Assembly (NCBI GenBank): GCA_900557355.1
Contig: USSR01000290.1
Span: forward strand, 1 to 8,145
Length of the DNA stretch: 8,145 nucleotides
Source of the DNA: an uncultured Bacteroides sp.
GTDB lineage: Bacteria; Bacteroidota; Bacteroidia; Bacteroidales; Bacteroidaceae
Direction of reading: 5' to 3'
Shown here: positions 6,816 to 8,145 of the stretch, in pieces
How the letters are laid out: every line of letters begins with the position of its first letter
How positions within the stretch are numbered: position 1 is the first letter of the stretch
Notes under the pieces: model-generated
Seen by the model: only the letters and a program-made list of their open reading frames with translations
Database searches by the model: none
What the model was told of the DNA's origin: nothing
Position numbers and translations under genes: made by a program

Positions 6816-8048
6816 TTAATCTTTCATATCAATCGTTTTAGGTCGCAGACAAGTGACCAAAATGACCAGCATAACAAATACCAGTATAGCAAGCAACGCA
6901 AAATCGCGTCCCAAATGTCCGGCATCCATCGACTCACCCAGAAGGCTCGTAATAATAGCTCCGGCAAATACACCACACATATTCATAATACCATAGGCAG
7001 TTGCCCTGTAACGTGCAGACACAAACTGACAGAGAATAGGCATATTATTTGCGTCAAACATACCAAAACCTATCCCAAACAGCATAGCCCCCATCACCAG
7101 TGCGAAAATAGAATGACCATATCCGATAAACAACAAGGAAGGTATGATAAGCCCCAAACCCATAGCACCAGTATATACTCTTCCACGTACATTTTTTAAT
7201 ACCCAACGGTCGGATATATATCCACCTGCCAACACGCCGAATAGTGAGGACAAAGCTATAGAAATAGTAGACATAGGACCTGCTACCGAAATATCAATAG
7301 ATAAGCTGTCAGAGAAAAGAGTCGGTAACCAGTTCTTTGCCGCCCAACCCGGGGTGCCCGGTACACAGAAATAAAATAAGATAATCCAGAAAAAGACATT
7401 GGAAAATAACATTCCCAAACTCTTCAATACAGGAATCTTTTTCATCTTCTGATTTTCAGATACACTTCCTCTCTCTTTATCACGCAGAAGAAATGCCAGA
7501 ATAACACCATAACCCACACCTATAATACCAAACCAATGGAATGTTGTATGCCAGGAATAGATTGCTGCAAAAGTAGCTCCAAATCCACCGATAGCCTGTC
7601 CCACATACAACCCTGTCATATGTATTCCCACAGCCAACGAACGAGTCTTATCTTTATGAAAATCGGCAATCAATGACAAAGCAGCAGGTAAATACAACGC
7701 TTCACTAATTCCCATAATTCCACGCAACCAGTAGAGTTGATTGAAAGTGGTGGCATATCCCATCAAGTAAGTAACTCCTGACCACACACACAGACTACCT
7801 ACAATCAACCATTTGCGGCTCATACGATCACCGACAATCCCCGATAAAGGACTCATCAGTCCGTATACCCACAAGAATACAGCCATCAGGCGACCGAAAT
7901 TGGCTGCTGATTCCAATTCCCGCACATCCTCCATCATTGGAATTCGCATAGTGGAAAGCATTTGCCTGTCCATATAATTCAACAAGGCAACACCCCACAG
8001 CAGCCCAACCACTACCCAAGGATATATATTTGAAGTTTTATTATTCAT
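6816..8048 (-). CDS. MFS transporter, anion:cation symporter type; likely sialic or sugar acid uptake
   Basis: This 410-residue inner-membrane protein has the twelve hydrophobic segments of the major facilitator superfamily. LLNYMDRQ at 22-29 in the first helix region is a hallmark of the sugar-acid (anion:cation symporter) group. Motif A between helices 2 and 3 reads GIVGDRMSRK at 70-79, and a second-half counterpart GGYISDRW lies at 275-282. The central cytoplasmic loop (about 189-207, rich in Lys/Arg/Glu) separates two six-helix bundles. No ABC or PTS features are present. Placed between a sialidase end and a SusCD pair, it is the obvious candidate to carry sialic acid from periplasm to cytoplasm, as NanT does in other Bacteroidota. 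Hexuronates or other sugar acids cannot be excluded, because this group includes such transporters. The ATG lies 6 bp after the preceding stop, and the gene ends 36 bp before the SusC-like start, consistent with one message. Confidence 0.9.
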   Translation of the reverse strand: MNNKTSNIYPWVVVGLLWGVALLNYMDRQMLSTMRIPMMEDVRELESAANFGRLMAVFLWVYGLMSPLSGIVGDRMSRKWLIVGSLCVWSGVTYLMGYATTFNQLYWLRGIMGISEALYLPAALSLIADFHKDKTRSLAVGIHMTGLYVGQAIGGFGATFAAIYSWHTTFHWFGIIGVGYGVILAFLLRDKERGSVSENQKMKKIPVLKSLGMLFSNVFFWIILFYFCVPGTPGWAAKNWLPTLFSDSLSIDISVAGPMSTISIALSSLFGVLAGGYISDRWVLKNVRGRVYTGAMGLGLIIPSLLFIGYGHSIFALVMGAMLFGIGFGMFDANNMPILCQFVSARYRATAYGIMNMCGVFAGAIITSLLGESMDAGHLGRDFALLAILVFVMLVILVTCLRPKTIDMKD

Positions 8049-8054
8049 GTCCGT

Positions 8055-8145
8055 TTACTTTAAAATCTCTATTAAATTGATTTTTATAAAAGCTAAATCC
8101 GACTGACTACTCTCATATAATATACCTATTGAATTTTCATCTAAA
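8055..8145 (-). CDS. C-terminal end of another sialidase-like protein, 5' part beyond the right edge
   Basis: A frame open from the right edge gives 29 codons ending at a TAA (8057-8055). The peptide begins LDENSIGILYESSQSDLAF and ends INLIEILK. The string GILYESSQ, then a hydrophobic strand and a short tail, is the typical last propeller blade of GH33 sialidases. It resembles the tail of the sialidase remnant (SDNEIGILYE at 590-710) and less closely that of the intact sialidase (SDSQIALIYE). The stop lies 6 bp before the MFS start, so the gene should be co-transcribed with it. Only the tail is visible: catalytic residues, length and localisation cannot be judged, and the gene could itself be defective upstream. 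The call rests on this short match alone. Confidence 0.7.
   Translation of the reverse strand, partial: LDENSIGILYESSQSDLAFIKINLIEILK

Larger units (their letters stand above)
1..8145 (-). other. Putative sialic-acid utilisation locus (PUL), single minus-strand operon
   Basis: All cistrons share one strand and are nearly contiguous: gaps of 6, 36 and 19 bp, a 14 bp overlap, a 3 bp overlap into the remnant, and an 18 bp gap before the PKD gene. No intergenic stretch exceeds 36 bp once the remnant is counted, and I saw no terminator hairpin with a T-run between genes. The content covers surface cleavage (sialidases), outer-membrane capture and import (SusCD) and inner-membrane import (MFS). 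Catabolic genes and the regulator are not in the window, and both ends of the operon lie outside it. Function is inferred from family and context. Confidence 0.75.

Noticed and set aside
1438..7374. Plus-strand open frames of 60-102 codons, for example at 1438-1629, 3862-4170, 6421-6699 and 6915-7199.
   Set aside because: Each lies wholly opposite a long conserved minus-strand gene, and the translations show no recognisable domain. They are antisense shadows of real genes.
1..8145. tRNA, rRNA, CRISPR arrays, riboswitches and insertion sequences.
   Set aside because: Coding sequence fills almost the whole window. I saw no regularly spaced repeats, tRNA-like cloverleaf, transposase or conserved leader element.

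Overview
The window reads as a glycan-utilisation locus (PUL) of a gut or oral Bacteroidales bacterium such as Bacteroides, Phocaeicola, Parabacteroides or Tannerella. Evidence for this is the SusC/SusD-like pair, lipoproteins with short Cys-Asp/Glu-rich N-termini, AT-rich coding sequence, and start codons without clear Shine-Dalgarno sites. Every supported gene lies on the minus strand, so transcription runs from the right edge to the left edge. The species cannot be fixed from the sequence.

Layout in transcription order: (1) 8145-8055, the last 29 codons of a gene whose C-terminus looks like a sialidase; (2) 8048-6816, an inner-membrane MFS transporter of the anion:cation symporter type; (3) 6779-3489, a SusC-like TonB-dependent outer-membrane transporter; (4) 3469-2015, a SusD-like surface lipoprotein; (5) 2028-868, an intact GH33 sialidase lipoprotein with a full set of catalytic residues and five Asp-boxes; (6) 871-588, a frameshifted 3' remnant of a second, divergent sialidase; (7) 569 to beyond the left edge, a lipoprotein with two PKD domains. 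Junctions are tight: 6, 36 and 19 bp gaps, a 14 bp overlap, a 3 bp overlap and an 18 bp gap. I saw no terminator or convincing promoter between the genes, so one polycistronic message is likely.

The inferred function is release and uptake of sialic acid from host glycoconjugates. The surface sialidases cut terminal sialic acid, the PKD lipoprotein may bind glycan or protein at the surface, the SusCD pair moves the ligand into the periplasm, and the MFS protein carries the freed sugar acid into the cytoplasm. No sialic-acid catabolic genes (aldolase, epimerase) and no regulator are in the window.

The most notable observation is sialidase redundancy and decay. Traces of three sialidase genes lie within 7.6 kb. 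One is only a 3' tail between two exact 12 bp copies of the same sequence, and it is inactivated by what looks like loss of one G in a G-run. I found no wholly unknown system.
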